From positions 1 through 9,821 of the forward strand of contig JALSTF010000181.1 in the NCBI GenBank assembly GCA_026983895.1: a stretch of 9,821 bases of DNA, read 5' to 3'. Under the pieces are notes generated by a model, which was given only the letters and a program-made list of their open reading frames with translations, was not told the DNA's origin and ran no database searches. This document shows positions 1 through 6,214 of this stretch, in pieces (the stretch's first letter is position 1; each line of letters opens with the position of its first letter). The stretch is from Sulfurovum sp. (lineage in GTDB: Bacteria; Campylobacterota; Campylobacteria; Campylobacterales; Sulfurovaceae). Made by a program: the position numbers and the translations under genes.

Positions 1-27
1 CATCAATCTTCGATACACTATGATTGA
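1..27 (+). other. Possible 3' tail of an upstream gene, frame undecided
   Basis: Reading frame 3 stops at 21-23 and frame 1 stops at 25-27; frame 2 stays open to 85 and would overlap the next gene by 23 bases. Either of the first two could be the last few codons of an upstream gene in the same operon as the siroheme decarboxylase. The visible tails (SIFDTL or HQSSIHYD) are too short to identify. No promoter is visible before position 63, which fits transcription from upstream. Confidence 0.3.
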
Positions 28-50
28 ATATACTAACATTAGAAAAAAAC

Positions 51-54
51 GGAG
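51..54 (+). promoter_or_regulatory. Ribosome binding site that sets the NirDL start
   Basis: GGAG at 51-54 lies 8 bases before the ATG at 63. The same frame opens earlier with a TTG at 24, but no Shine-Dalgarno-like sequence precedes it, so ATG 63 is preferred. Confidence 0.65.
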
Positions 55-62
55 CACAAAGC

Positions 63-1067
63 ATGCAGAACGAACTACTTTATGAAATGCAAAATGCCTT
101 TCCCATGACGCAACGGCCTTTTAAGGTCGTGGCAGATAAACTGGGCAGCACAGAAGAAGAGGTGCTGGCACTTGTTCAACAGCTTAAAGAAGAAAAGATC
201 ATCCGACAGACCTCTGCCATTTTTGACACAAAAAGACTGGGGTACAAGTCTTCACTGGTTGCCTTTAAAGTCGATGAAGAGAAGATCGATGAAGCCGCAG
301 CCATCATTAACAGGCATCCGGGAGTCAGTCACAACTATCTGCGTAACCATGACTACAACATCTGGTTCACTATGGCAGTGGCTCCGGACTCAAAACTCGG
401 ACTTGAAAAGACCATCGATATTTTAAAAGAACAGACAGGTGCGGAGGATGGCATTGTCCTGCCGACACTCAAAATGTTCAAGATCTCTGTTAAGATGGAC
501 ACCACAGGAAAGAGAGCCAAAAAAGAGAAGGTCAAGAAGCTGGCACATAAAGAGATAGAACTCAGCCCTCAGCACATTGCCGTGATCAAAGAGCTGCAGA
601 AAGATATTTCCGTCACCCAGGAGCCGTTCAGAGAAGCGACTGAAAAACTGGGACTGGACCATGATGCATTCTTTGCCATTGCCGATGAACTCAAAGAATC
701 CGGTGTCATGCGCCGTTTTGCCACCATTCTCAACCACAGAAAAGCCGGCTTTGGTGCCAACGCCATGTCCGTCTGGTCAGTGCCTGAAGAAAAAGGGGAA
801 GAGATAGGCAGACAAATGGCAGAATTCTCAGCTGTCTCCCACTGCTACCTCAGACCAAGCTACCCCAACTGGCCCTATAATCTTTTTGCAATGATACACG
901 GGAAAAGCCAGGAAGAGTGTGACAGCCTCATAGAAGAGATGGCCAAAGAGAGCGGGTTGACCGAGTATGGCAAACTTTACTCTACTGTAGAATTCAAGAA
1001 ACAGAGGCTGGTCTATTTTGATGATGCGTTTAAAGAATGGGAAATGCAGGTAGCAAGTAGCAAGTAG
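63..1067 (+). CDS. nirDL: Fused two-domain siroheme decarboxylase (NirDL / Lrp-AsnC-like)
   Basis: The protein has 334 residues from ATG 63. It consists of two tandem Lrp/AsnC-like modules: the first covers about residues 1-150 and the second about 165-330, each with an N-terminal winged-helix part and a C-terminal alpha/beta part. Both modules carry the family signature: GVSHNYLRNHDYNIW near 87-101, and VSHCYLRP plus WPYNLF near 258-274. Proteins of the NirD/L/G/H (and AhbA/B) family are enzymes rather than regulators; they decarboxylate siroheme to 12,18-didecarboxysiroheme on the way to heme d1, the cofactor of cytochrome cd1 nitrite reductase. In many organisms the two halves are separate genes; fused forms are also known. 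It is probably cytoplasmic. It is the last gene of a rightward unit and converges on the leftward nirJ/cobA string, which encodes neighbouring pathway steps. The main alternative, a true Lrp transcription factor, is unlikely given the paired signatures. Confidence 0.9.
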   Translation: MQNELLYEMQNAFPMTQRPFKVVADKLGSTEEEVLALVQQLKEEKIIRQTSAIFDTKRLGYKSSLVAFKVDEEKIDEAAAIINRHPGVSHNYLRNHDYNIWFTMAVAPDSKLGLEKTIDILKEQTGAEDGIVLPTLKMFKISVKMDTTGKRAKKEKVKKLAHKEIELSPQHIAVIKELQKDISVTQEPFREATEKLGLDHDAFFAIADELKESGVMRRFATILNHRKAGFGANAMSVWSVPEEKGEEIGRQMAEFSAVSHCYLRPSYPNWPYNLFAMIHGKSQEECDSLIEEMAKESGLTEYGKLYSTVEFKKQRLVYFDDAFKEWEMQVASSK

Positions 1068-1125
1068 CATTTTTCACGGGTCGCCTTTGGCAACCCCCCT
1101 TAACTGCTACCTGCTCATTGCTCAA
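1046..1125. repeat. Inverted heptad-repeat element between convergent genes
   Basis: A 10-bp perfect inverted repeat pairs GCAGGTAGCA (1046-1055) with TGCTACCTGC (1105-1114). Each arm belongs to a run of three related heptamers: GGTAGCA, AGTAGCA, AGTAGCA at 1049-1069, and TGCTACC, TGCTCAT, TGCTCAA at 1105-1125. The element covers the stop codons of both convergent genes and so supplies the last codons of NirDL. It may be an intergenic repeat family or part of a bidirectional transcription stop. Confidence 0.5.
1078..1096. terminator. Small hairpin, possible bidirectional terminator
   Basis: GGGT (1078-1081) pairs with ACCC (1093-1096) and GCC (1083-1085) with GGC (1089-1091), with one mismatch and a 3-base loop. 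It lies inside the larger inverted repeat between two convergent stop codons, where a terminator is expected. No strong T-run follows on either strand, so the call is weak. Confidence 0.35.
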
Positions 1126-1838
1126 TTATCCTTATCCTTGTATCCGATCTGCTCTTTGAAGTGCGCGATACAGTTGGTACAGTCTTTGATCGTGTTGGTT
1201 TCGACAATGTTGTGAAGCGCCTCTTCGTATTCGATAGTGATCTGCTGATTTTTTACTGAAATGATCCCCTCTTTTTTGAATTTTGTCAAAATACGGGAAA
1301 ATGTTTCAGGTGTAAGGTTAAGCATCGATGCGATCTCGTTATTTTTGAGCCTGTTGAAGATCGGGAGTTTCCGCATCATCATATCGGCCACTTTTGCCTC
1401 CGAAGAGAGGACCGTTTCTTTATGTACAAGGGCGGAGAGCAATGCCACTTTGCCTGTCAGCGACTTGATGATCTCAAGGGAAAATGCCGAATTGTTCAAA
1501 TGTTTGTACACAAAATCGAACGGCAGAAGCCCCATCACACCCTCGGTGATGAATTCACAGGTTGCCGGGAACGGCTGATTTTCAAAACAGGCATACTCGC
1601 CGATCATGGCAGGTGCACCCATACGATTGATCTGGATCTGAGTCCCTTTTGGCGTTGTTTTGTAGAGTTTGATACTGCCATCGAGCAGAATATGCAAATA
1701 CTGGCTTTCATCGCCCTCATAGAACACAATGCTGTCTTTGGCATACTGCTTTATATGCGTCTGATCATACAGTTCTTTGAGGTGAGACCCTGACAGTGAT
1801 GAGAACATCTCTATCTCTTCAAGTTTATACATTACCAT
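1122..1838 (-). CDS. Crp/Fnr-family transcription regulator
   Basis: The protein has 238 residues. An N-terminal cyclic-nucleotide-binding-type beta barrel covers about 10-120, the dimer helix about 120-150, and a winged helix-turn-helix about 150-205. The recognition helix contains E178-T-F-S181-R182, the E-x-x-S-R pattern that in E. coli FNR reads TTGAT half-sites. The FNR N-terminal iron-sulfur cysteines are missing: Cys occurs only at 84, 94, 220 and 223, the last two forming CTNC in an extended C-terminal tail. A DNR/NnrR-like NO or redox sensor is plausible from the neighbourhood but is inferred. It is the last gene of the leftward string, 84 bp after cobA, so it may be read from the long transcript or from its own weak promoter. 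The start could be ATG 1838 or ATG 1832; AGGAAAGAGG upstream can serve either. Confidence 0.85.
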   Translation of the reverse strand: MVMYKLEEIEMFSSLSGSHLKELYDQTHIKQYAKDSIVFYEGDESQYLHILLDGSIKLYKTTPKGTQIQINRMGAPAMIGEYACFENQPFPATCEFITEGVMGLLPFDFVYKHLNNSAFSLEIIKSLTGKVALLSALVHKETVLSSEAKVADMMMRKLPIFNRLKNNEIASMLNLTPETFSRILTKFKKEGIISVKNQQITIEYEEALHNIVETNTIKDCTNCIAHFKEQIGYKDKDN

Positions 1839-1922
1839 ACCTCTTTCCTATCTCTCAAGAAGGTACTATACACTATTTAAGATAAAATCTCTCCTATATG
1901 GAAGATTTAGGGGTGCCGGGCG

Positions 1923-2660
1923 CTATGCTTTCTCGAACCAACTGAGCTGTTCGCGCAGTTTGACCACTTCTCCCACAACGATCAGCGCAGGCGTAGGCAG
2001 CCCTTTTGCTTTTTCGTAAATGTTCTCCAGTGTTCCCACCACGGTTTGTTCATCCGGTGTCGTCCCTTTGCTGATGACGGCTACAGGATACTCTGCCGGT
2101 TTGCCGATCTCGATGAGTTTTTTGCAGATCACTTTAAGGCGGTGCAAGCCCATAAGGAAGATAATGGTGTCATCTGTTCTGTAATTCTCCCAGGGGATCT
2201 GAGAATGGTCTTTGTTCCTTGACTCGTGTCCGGTCACGACCCTGAACGAAACCGTCACCCCTCTGTGCGTCACCGGTATGCCCGCATACTCCGGAACGGC
2301 AATAGCAGAAGTGATCCCGGGAATGAATTCAAACCTGATCCCTCTCTCACGAAGATAGATACCTTCTTCTCCTCCGCGTCCGAAAACAAAAGGATCTCCC
2401 CCCTTGAGACGTACGACATTCTCATGTTTCAATGCATTTTGATAGATCACTTCGTTGATCTCTTCCTGCGGCAGGATATGGTGGGAATCTTCTTTACCCA
2501 CATACACGAATTCACAGCCGTCCTTCGCTTCTTTGAGAATATCCGGATTGGCCAGTCGGTCATAAATGATGACATCCGCTTCTCTTACCACACGCAGGGC
2601 TTTCACTGTCAACAATTCAATATCTCCGGGACCTGCCCCTGTCAGATAGACTTTACCCAT
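1923..2660 (-). CDS. cobA: Uroporphyrinogen-III C-methyltransferase (SUMT)
   Basis: The protein has 245 residues, the usual length for a stand-alone single-domain SUMT. It transfers two methyl groups from S-adenosylmethionine to uroporphyrinogen III, giving precorrin-2, the precursor of siroheme and hence heme d1. Family motifs are clear: LTGAGPGD at 6-13, LKGGDPFVFGRGGEE at 85-99, and PGITSAIAVPEYAGIPVTHR at 114-133. No fused CysG oxidase/ferrochelatase domain is present. The ATG at 2660 follows GAGGAG with good spacing. In denitrification clusters this activity is often called NirE, and its place directly after nirJ suggests a role in supplying heme d1; sequence alone cannot separate that from general siroheme or cobalamin supply. 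Confidence 0.92.
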   Translation of the reverse strand: MGKVYLTGAGPGDIELLTVKALRVVREADVIIYDRLANPDILKEAKDGCEFVYVGKEDSHHILPQEEINEVIYQNALKHENVVRLKGGDPFVFGRGGEEGIYLRERGIRFEFIPGITSAIAVPEYAGIPVTHRGVTVSFRVVTGHESRNKDHSQIPWENYRTDDTIIFLMGLHRLKVICKKLIEIGKPAEYPVAVISKGTTPDEQTVVGTLENIYEKAKGLPTPALIVVGEVVKLREQLSWFEKA

Positions 2661-2732
2661 GGAAACTCCTCTCTTTAATGATCTCTACAAGCCTTTCGGC
2701 GAACGTTCGTCTTCATGCAATATCCCTTTCAC

Positions 2733-2750
2733 GGTGGGCATATGCCCACC
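2733..2750. repeat. Perfect 18-bp palindrome between nirJ and cobA
   Basis: GGTGGGCATATGCCCACC is its own reverse complement. It lies 10 bases beyond the nirJ stop codon in the 100-bp gap before cobA. It could form an RNA hairpin in the leftward transcript or be a protein-binding site. No T-run follows in the leftward direction, so it is not a standard terminator. A second, shorter palindrome, CGAACGTTCG, lies at 2700-2709. Confidence 0.7.
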
Positions 2751-2760
2751 CTGCAATACA

Positions 2761-3882
2761 TTATTTCAAAGATGTATCCGTCAAATAACACGACGGGTCT
2801 TCTGCCCACATGTCTCCATAGATCGCGTACGCGCGAGATCGGGAACCACCGTTACAAATGTTTACATATTGGCAATCCGTACATTTTCCGCCCAGTTCTC
2901 TTGGATGTACACGCAGTTTCTGTAAAAGCTCCGTCGGTTCGTTCGTCCAGATATCGGAGAAATCCTGCGTCAGGATGTTGCCTATCTTCACCGGGAAGAA
3001 AGGATCGGGTTTGACGAACCCCTCAGAGTCGATGTTAAGCAGTTTGCGTCCTGCCGAATTGCCGCCCCATTCAACGAGCCTTCGCTTCATCTCTTCGGCA
3101 TGTTCGGGGTACTTCTTTTCGAAACGCTTGTAAAAGAGAATGGCATCCATCTCCATATTCCCCGTAACGATCTCGATATCGCGTCCGCTTTCATGGTATT
3201 CGAATGCTTTGTCCAAAATGTAATTGACTGCCGTGATCCGCTGTTCTTTGCTCAAATCCATCTCCAGATTTTCCAGCCCTCTTCCGCTGTAGACCAGATG
3301 GGAAATGTAGATCTTGGGGATATGGTGCTTTTCTGCCAGTGCGAAGATAAACTGCAGGTCATCGTAGGTATCTTTGGTGATCGTGAAACGGATACCCACT
3401 TTGGTCTTCCCGAAACTGTTAAGCAGGTCGACGGCTTTCATCGACTCGACGAAGGAGCCTTTGAGCCCCCTGAACGCATCATGTACCTCAGGCGAACCGT
3501 CGATACTGATACCGATATAGTCGAAGGTATCGAGAATCTTCTCGGCATTGCTCTGTTTGACATACAGGCCGTTGGTGGAAAGATAGGTGACGATACCAAG
3601 CTCCTTGCATCTCGCGGCAATGTCGAAAAGGTCCTTGCGCGTCAGCGGTTCCCCTCCGGAAAAGATGAGGAATTTCACACCGTTGGCCTTGAGTTTGGGA
3701 AGCGTATTCATAATATCTTCGGTAGTCAGTGTATCGACCGCATCAAGATCGGCTTTGGAATAGCAGTGCAGGCAGCTCAGGTTGCATCGGTTGGTGAAAT
3801 TCCAAATGGCAATGCTGCCGTCGAGTACACGTGCCGGCCTGCCTTCTGTAACGGACTTTAAAAGGTTTGATAATCGAAACAT
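2761..3882 (-). CDS. nirJ: Heme d1 biosynthesis radical SAM protein NirJ
   Basis: The protein has 373 residues. The radical SAM motif C33-x3-C37-x2-C40 is followed by the SAM-binding GGEP at 76-79. A C-terminal SPASM-like cysteine set, C334-x2-C337-x5-C343 and C365, should hold a second iron-sulfur cluster. NirJ acts after siroheme decarboxylation, removing propionate side chains from didecarboxysiroheme on the route to heme d1. Length, N-terminal region and C-terminal cysteine spacing fit NirJ. The related AhbC and AhbD of alternative heme synthesis are close relatives, but the neighbouring NirDL, SUMT and NO-reductase-like genes favour NirJ. The start codon overlaps the stop of the upstream cytochrome gene by one base (TAATG), indicating translational coupling. 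Confidence 0.88.
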   Translation of the reverse strand: MFRLSNLLKSVTEGRPARVLDGSIAIWNFTNRCNLSCLHCYSKADLDAVDTLTTEDIMNTLPKLKANGVKFLIFSGGEPLTRKDLFDIAARCKELGIVTYLSTNGLYVKQSNAEKILDTFDYIGISIDGSPEVHDAFRGLKGSFVESMKAVDLLNSFGKTKVGIRFTITKDTYDDLQFIFALAEKHHIPKIYISHLVYSGRGLENLEMDLSKEQRITAVNYILDKAFEYHESGRDIEIVTGNMEMDAILFYKRFEKKYPEHAEEMKRRLVEWGGNSAGRKLLNIDSEGFVKPDPFFPVKIGNILTQDFSDIWTNEPTELLQKLRVHPRELGGKCTDCQYVNICNGGSRSRAYAIYGDMWAEDPSCYLTDTSLK

Positions 3883-4217
3883 TATTTCTTCTCTTTGGTG
3901 TTTGGTTTGTAGGAAAGGATATAGGCAGTGATCGCGTTGAGCTCTTCAGGTGTCAGAGAGAGTTTCGGCATGGCATTGCGTTTATAGCCAAAGACTTTGG
4001 AGACCGATACAGGATCGGTGATCATCGCCTGTATCTCTTCGGCAGATCGTTTGGAAGCAATGTCCGAAAAAGGAGGACCGAATGCCACAGCTGTCTGATG
4101 GTGGCACCCCCAGCAGTAGGTCTCGAAGACTTTTTTGCCGCTTGCTGCCTGCAAAGGCAAAAAGCCCGAACTTAGTATCATGCCGATTGAAATTATTTTT
4201 ATTATGTTCTTTATCAT
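3882..4217 (-). CDS. Periplasmic monoheme cytochrome c
   Basis: The protein has 111 residues. A signal peptide occupies about 1-24 (basic MIKNIIK, hydrophobic core, cleavage probably after LQA). A single heme site follows, C35-W-G-C38-H39, and M83 in the NAMP segment is the likely distal ligand, so this is a small class I cytochrome c. It may carry electrons to the nitrite or NO reductase, or play a NirC-like part in heme d1 maturation; both roles are inferred from its position directly before nirJ, whose start overlaps its stop. An upstream TTG at 4286 in the same frame would add 23 residues; it is rejected because ATG 4217 gives a textbook signal peptide. No strong ribosome binding site is visible. 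Confidence 0.85.
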   Translation of the reverse strand: MIKNIIKIISIGMILSSGFLPLQAASGKKVFETYCWGCHHQTAVAFGPPFSDIASKRSAEEIQAMITDPVSVSKVFGYKRNAMPKLSLTPEELNAITAYILSYKPNTKEKK

Positions 4218-4275
4218 AAACAGGATAATAACAATTTTTAAACTAAAGAGAGTTGATACAGAACAAGAAAGCGCC

Positions 4276-4295
4276 AAGAAAGCCAAAGCTTTCTT
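4276..4295. other. Small perfect hairpin upstream of the cytochrome c gene
   Basis: AAGAAAGC (4276-4283) and GCTTTCTT (4288-4295) form an 8-bp stem with a 4-base loop. A direct repeat CAAGAAAGC (4264-4272 and 4275-4283) overlaps it. It lies in the 97-bp gap between the 50-residue membrane protein gene and the cytochrome gene on the leftward transcript. It may affect mRNA stability or processing; there is no evidence for a specific role. Confidence 0.35.
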
Positions 4296-4314
4296 TAGAA
4301 GTACCCTTTATATT

Positions 4315-4467
4315 CTATTTTTTGATCTCGGAAACATTTTGCTCCATGAGTACCCAGTTGGCACCGTTACGTACCATCGTGGTGTTGCTTGGGTGCTTGA
4401 TATAATAGTAGATCACCCCTCCCATCATCACCAATATAGTCAGAAAAAACATCAAAAACCCTTTCAT
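4315..4467 (-). CDS. Small membrane protein, 50 residues
   Basis: I do not recognise a family. The ATG at 4467 overlaps the stop of the preceding 34-residue gene (ATGA). The frame ends with TAG at 4315. One hydrophobic segment spans about residues 3-22, followed by a short polar tail containing HPSNTTMVRNGANWVL and ending in EIKK. The charge pattern does not settle its orientation. Evidence that it is real: the exact stop-start overlap, a clean membrane segment and a GGATGA-like sequence before the start. It may be a small subunit or assembly factor for the NO-reductase-like enzyme or a neighbouring cytochrome; this is inferred from position only. Confidence 0.7.
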   Translation of the reverse strand: MKGFLMFFLTILVMMGGVIYYYIKHPSNTTMVRNGANWVLMEQNVSEIKK

Positions 4468-4568
4468 TCATCCTCCTCTTTTTGCATATCTTCACCATCC
4501 TCGATCTTGGCTACGGCCAAAAGGATGAAGATAAACACGATAATCAACACGATATAGACATATGACAT
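4464..4568 (-). CDS. Very small membrane protein, 34 residues
   Basis: I do not recognise a family. The ATG at 4568 shares its A with the TAA stop of the 154-residue protein gene (TAATG), and its own stop overlaps the start of the next gene (ATGA). About residues 3-20 are strongly hydrophobic, forming a single membrane helix; the tail is rich in acidic residues (EDGED and EEDE). A helix with a short acidic tail recalls the layout of small oxidase accessory proteins such as CcoS or CcoQ, but I see no sequence identity to support that name. Translational coupling on both sides is the best evidence for a real gene. Confidence 0.7.
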   Translation of the reverse strand: MSYVYIVLIIVFIFILLAVAKIEDGEDMQKEEDE

Positions 4569-5032
4569 TATTGACCTTCCAAATTTCCATTTATAAAGAG
4601 ATAGAGATCCCTTTTGTCTGCAAAAAGTACACAGAGTCTTCCTTTGTCCGGGTGACTGAGATCATACTTTGTGCTTTGGTAGACAAAAGGAGAGTGTCCG
4701 ATCACGGCTACCATCTCTTTGTCCACCTCATCCAACACTTTTGGCAGTGCCTCCGGTGCAACTTTCTGCATCCCGCAATCCTGTACGATCCGATCGGTCA
4801 CAGCCTGTGCATCATGGGTTCTAATGGTGAACAGATGTGGGGAGATCGCCCCCTTTTTATACCGCCTGAGGGACAGATCCTCTATCTGGGCATAGGGTGC
4901 ACTGCCAACGAGCCGCTCAAAGGTCACCGCAGGCTTTCCAAGATAATAGGTCCAACCCATCAAAACGATCAGCAGCAGCAGCAATAGCGCCAACAGATAT
5001 TGCGGCCAGTGGCGCCATCTTAATTTAGACAT
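4568..5032 (-). CDS. Hypothetical single-span membrane-anchored protein
   Basis: The protein has 154 residues and no family that I recognise. A short basic N-terminus (SKLRWRH) precedes a leucine-rich membrane helix at about 11-30; the remaining 120 or so residues form a soluble domain, predicted to face the periplasm by the positive-inside rule. Cys86 and Cys134 are the only cysteines and could pair. ATG 5032 is chosen because AAAGGA lies 7 bases upstream; an in-frame ATG at 5056 lacks such a site. It overlaps the stop of the YcxB-like gene by 8 bases and its own stop overlaps the next start (TAATG), so it belongs to a coupled series. The leucine run is encoded partly by a short CTG triplet tract. 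Confidence 0.75.
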   Translation of the reverse strand: MSKLRWRHWPQYLLALLLLLLIVLMGWTYYLGKPAVTFERLVGSAPYAQIEDLSLRRYKKGAISPHLFTIRTHDAQAVTDRIVQDCGMQKVAPEALPKVLDEVDKEMVAVIGHSPFVYQSTKYDLSHPDKGRLCVLFADKRDLYLFINGNLEGQ

Positions 5033-5525
5033 AGAGTTTTCCTTTCTTTTTTGCAAGGCTCTTGAAGCGGCTCATTTCCTCGATCCCTCCAAAAGCACTT
5101 GAAGGGATATAATATTCTTTTCCTTCCTGATAGAGCATGATCCCTTCTTCCGAAGGCACGATCCCTTCTATCTGTTCCCAAGAGGTCAATTCCCCCTCCT
5201 GTACGATCCCTTCTTCTGTCGCTTCCAGGACGATCCTGCTTCCTTTGAGCGATGAATTCTCAAAAAATCGTAATGCACGACGTTTGAGCAGCTGTTTTTT
5301 GACCACATACCAGTAAAGCAGTAAAATAGTCGAAAAGAGTAACAAACCTACCGCACCCTTTTTGAGTGCCGCCACTACCCCGAACTGTGCCATTGCCACA
5401 AAGAGCCAGCCTATGTAGCGTCTGGCAGAGTTCCTGTAGTGGTACCGGTAGGCACTTTCAAATGCCTTTTGAAAATTCTCCCGATCCCAGACGAAGGAGA
5501 TCCTCACCGGTTTAAATGTGCTCAT
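5025..5525 (-). CDS. YcxB-like membrane protein
   Basis: The protein has 166 residues from ATG 5525 (GTG at 5528 is an alternative). Two membrane segments lie at about 38-54 and 58-75, flanked by basic residues. The C-terminal part (about 96-158) has the character of the YcxB-like domain: a beta-rich soluble region with EATEEGIVQEG, a central SWEQIEGIV (Trp116) and a YYIPSSAF segment. The biochemical role of that family is not established. It overlaps the upstream coiled-coil protein gene by 14 bases and the downstream gene by 8. It is placed among accessory proteins of the NO-reductase-like enzyme by position only. Confidence 0.7.
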   Translation of the reverse strand: MSTFKPVRISFVWDRENFQKAFESAYRYHYRNSARRYIGWLFVAMAQFGVVAALKKGAVGLLLFSTILLLYWYVVKKQLLKRRALRFFENSSLKGSRIVLEATEEGIVQEGELTSWEQIEGIVPSEEGIMLYQEGKEYYIPSSAFGGIEEMSRFKSLAKKKGKLYV

Positions 5526-6117
5526 CACTAGACTCGATATAAAGATCTTTTTTATTCAAACATGCTTTTTCTTCCAACTCTCCAATAAGCTTCAGCGTCT
5601 CTTCGTACTTCTTTTCATAGAGCGCATTGTTGGTTTCATATTTTTTACGCTCTTTTTTGGCAAAGAGCCATGCCCAGACAATGGAAAGTGCAAAAAAACC
5701 GTAAATATACCACTGGTACGCCTTGAGATCGAGCAGGACAATGAAATACTGTACCGAAAAAAGCACGAAGAACTCCACAGAGAATATCAGTACCAATGTG
5801 GAGCTCTGCTCAAAGTCAAGCGTATATTTTTCGATCTTGCGAAGGAGTGCGAGGTTGGCGTTTATCTTCTCTGCAGTTTCTTTACACTCCGCATCGATAC
5901 TTTGAGTTTGGATATCTCTTAAATGAATATTGCTCAGGTTATACTCAACAGTGGTCTGCATATAGTCACGCAGGATCTGCGGCTCTTTTTGCAGTGTATC
6001 CTTTACCTCCTCCTCGGAAGGTTTCTCTTTGCCTGTAATACGCTGTACATCCTGCAGTACAAGATCATACAGGCCGACATGACGGATCTCATCGATCACC
6101 CGATACATATTTAACAT
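5512..6117 (-). CDS. Hypothetical membrane protein with coiled-coil tail
   Basis: The protein has 201 residues and no family that I recognise. A charged, mostly helical N-terminal region (1-105) precedes two hydrophobic segments at about 108-129 and 135-152. A lysine- and glutamate-rich C-terminal stretch (about 154-187) is a likely coiled coil. Both ends probably face the cytoplasm. ATG 6117 follows AAAGG at suitable distance; ATG 6108 is possible. This is the first gene after the double hairpin that follows subunit I, and it opens the group of five unassigned membrane proteins. Its stop codon lies inside the start of the YcxB-like gene, so the two are probably translated together. Confidence 0.75.
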   Translation of the reverse strand: MLNMYRVIDEIRHVGLYDLVLQDVQRITGKEKPSEEEVKDTLQKEPQILRDYMQTTVEYNLSNIHLRDIQTQSIDAECKETAEKINANLALLRKIEKYTLDFEQSSTLVLIFSVEFFVLFSVQYFIVLLDLKAYQWYIYGFFALSIVWAWLFAKKERKKYETNNALYEKKYEETLKLIGELEEKACLNKKDLYIESSDEHI

Positions 6118-6150
6118 GTAGATACCTTTCCCGGAATTTTGAAAGCTTAT

Positions 6151-6172
6151 ATAGAGAGACCGTGGTCTCTAT
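6151..6172. other. Second hairpin after the reductase gene
   Basis: AGAGACC (6156-6162 region) and GGTCTCT (6164-6170 region) form a 7-bp stem with a tiny loop; flanking TATA sequences can extend the pairing with a two-base bulge. It follows the larger 6175-6214 hairpin in the leftward transcript. No T-run follows, so processing or attenuation is more likely than a full stop. Confidence 0.5.
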
Positions 6173-6174
6173 AG

Positions 6175-6214
6175 ATAAACCCGATACGGGACAAGCCCAT
6201 ATCGACAGGTTTAT
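6175..6214 (-). other. Long hairpin overlapping the subunit I stop codon
   Basis: ATAAACC (6175-6181) pairs with GGTTTAT (6208-6214), and CGATACGGG (6182-6190) pairs with CCCATATCG (6196-6204) through one G-U wobble in the RNA. There is a 5-base loop and a 3-base bulge (6205-6207). The stem contains the TAA stop (6211-6213) of the heme-copper subunit. The lack of a T-run argues against a simple terminator. A stability or processing element that keeps the reductase message more abundant than the downstream genes is plausible. Confidence 0.65.

Noticed and set aside
20..85. A 21-codon open frame starting with ATG at 20 and ending at 85.
   Set aside because: It overlaps the much better supported NirDL start at 63, has no ribosome binding site, and its composition is that of an out-of-frame shadow.
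2653..2712. On the minus strand a stretch reading FAERLVEIIKERSFHG that looks protein-like and overlaps the cobA start.
   Set aside because: It has no start codon in frame (a TGA lies just upstream at 2713-2715) and only 19 sense codons. A frameshifted remnant is imaginable but cannot be supported.
4218..4286. Longer form of the cytochrome c protein starting from TTG at 4286.
   Set aside because: It would place a second hydrophobic stretch before a complete signal peptide, uses a rare start, and overlaps a hairpin; ATG 4217 gives a normal exported cytochrome.
4970..4983. Short CAG/CTG triplet run inside the 154-residue membrane protein gene, a possible phase-variation tract.
   Set aside because: Under five units and in multiples of three, so slippage would only add or remove leucines in a membrane helix, not switch the gene off.
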